6,050 bases of DNA, from NCBI GenBank assembly GCA_004556255.1, contig SFHY01000087.1, positions 1-6,050 on the forward strand, written 5' to 3'. The first letter of the stretch is position 1, and every line of letters starts with the position of its first letter. Both the position numbers and the translations under genes were made by a program. Below are positions 5,773-6,050 of the stretch, one piece after another. Origin of the DNA: Lactobacillus delbrueckii (GTDB taxonomy: Bacteria > Bacillota > Bacilli > Lactobacillales > Lactobacillaceae). Below the pieces are notes generated by a model. That model did no database searches and was not told where the DNA came from. It saw only the letters and a program-made list of their open reading frames with translations.

Positions 5773-5788
5773 CTTGATCTGGATCAAG
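5773..5788. promoter_or_regulatory. Perfect palindrome CTTGATC-TG-GATCAAG between higA-type gene and msrB
   Basis: Two perfect 7-base arms are separated by 2 bases. The 2-base loop and the absence of a following T tract argue against a terminator, while the symmetry fits a dimeric DNA-binding protein. It lies 11 bases past the stop of the HigA-type gene and 57 bases before the msrB start, where a regulator of msrB transcription could bind. Function is inference. Confidence 0.35.
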
Positions 5789-5799
5789 AAATTACTTGT

Positions 5800-6050
5800 T
5801 TAAACTTCGGTATATGGCTTAATAGCTGATAATTCAGTGCTGAGCTTCTTCTTGGCATCCCGCAGATCAATATCACTTTGCAGCTTAAGGAAGTAAGCAT
5901 CTGACACGCCGAAGAACTTGGCTAATCTGAGCGAAGTATCAGCAGTGATTTCCTCGCTGCCCCGCAAGATATCCTTGATTCTTGCTGCCGGCACATGGAT
6001 GTCTTGCGCCAAATCAGCAGCGCTAAGGCCTAATGGCTGCAGGTATTCGT
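5800..6050 (-). CDS. higA: HigA-family XRE antitoxin / transcriptional repressor (partial, 5' end beyond right edge)
   Basis: Eighty-two C-terminal residues are visible, read right to left from 6050. They begin EYLQPLGLSAADLAQDIHV, and about 15 N-terminal residues are missing by comparison with the usual 95-105 of the family. The helix-turn-helix spans LSAADLAQDIHVPAARIKDI, followed by the family hallmark ITADTSLRLAKFFGVSDAYF and LQSDIDLR. These proteins act as dimers that neutralise a HigB/RelE-type ribonuclease toxin and repress their own operon. A shorter reading from a TTG at 6012 would remove the first helix of the domain and is rejected. HigB genes usually lie just upstream of higA, which would be outside this window, so the toxin is not shown. 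Orphan HigA-like regulators also exist. No terminator follows, so its transcript may continue into msrB. Confidence 0.85.
   Translation of the reverse strand, partial: EYLQPLGLSAADLAQDIHVPAARIKDILRGSEEITADTSLRLAKFFGVSDAYFLKLQSDIDLRDAKKKLSTELSAIKPYTEV

Noticed and set aside
1..6050. Search for CRISPR arrays, tRNA or rRNA genes, insertion sequence ends and phage genes
   Set aside because: I saw no regularly spaced repeats, cloverleaf-like sequence, transposase frames or terminal inverted repeats with target duplications.

Overview
The window looks like chromosomal DNA of a low-GC-branch firmicute with unusually GC-rich third codon positions. The closest fit I can suggest is Lactobacillus delbrueckii or a near relative. 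This rests on the lactobacillus-type families present (MalY/PatB C-S lyase, TrpX-like ABC importer, zinc-less MsrB), strong AGGAGG-type ribosome binding sites, AT-rich intergenic regions against GC-rich codons, and a decayed gene. Species assignment is inference.

Layout. The left edge holds only the first seven codons of a minus-strand gene with a clear promoter and ribosome binding site. A divergent intergenic region of about 290 bases with several short inverted repeats follows. Next is a plus-strand pair: a flavodoxin-fold NAD(P)H oxidoreductase (310-852) and a PLP-dependent MalY/PatB-type C-S lyase (868-2031). They are 15 bases apart and closed by a strong hairpin-plus-T terminator at 2036-2060. 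The next 400 bases have no intact gene. They contain the C-terminal remnant of an alpha/beta-hydrolase (esterase) gene, a dubious 34-codon ORF, a perfect 9-base inverted repeat, and a good promoter (TTGACA-16-TAAAAT).

That promoter drives a three-gene ABC importer operon: lipoprotein (2457-3446), permease (3493-4440) and ATPase (4443-5237). All three resemble the tryptophan/tyrosine-type (TrpXYZ, PF04392-associated) family. The operon ends at a 16-bp hairpin that appears to work in both directions. It also closes the converging minus-strand msrB gene (methionine sulfoxide reductase B, 5290-5715). Upstream of msrB on the same strand is a HigA-type XRE antitoxin gene whose 5' end lies beyond the right edge. 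A perfect 7-base palindrome separates the two.

How the genes work together. The C-S lyase breaks C-S bonds of cystathionine or cysteine-like substrates, MsrB repairs oxidised methionine, and the ABC system imports a small amino-acid-like ligand. A loose sulfur amino acid and redox theme is possible, but only the oxidoreductase-lyase linkage is supported by gene arrangement. I see no clearly undescribed system. The most useful points are the unannotated esterase remnant, the candidate operators, and the truncated HigA at the edge.
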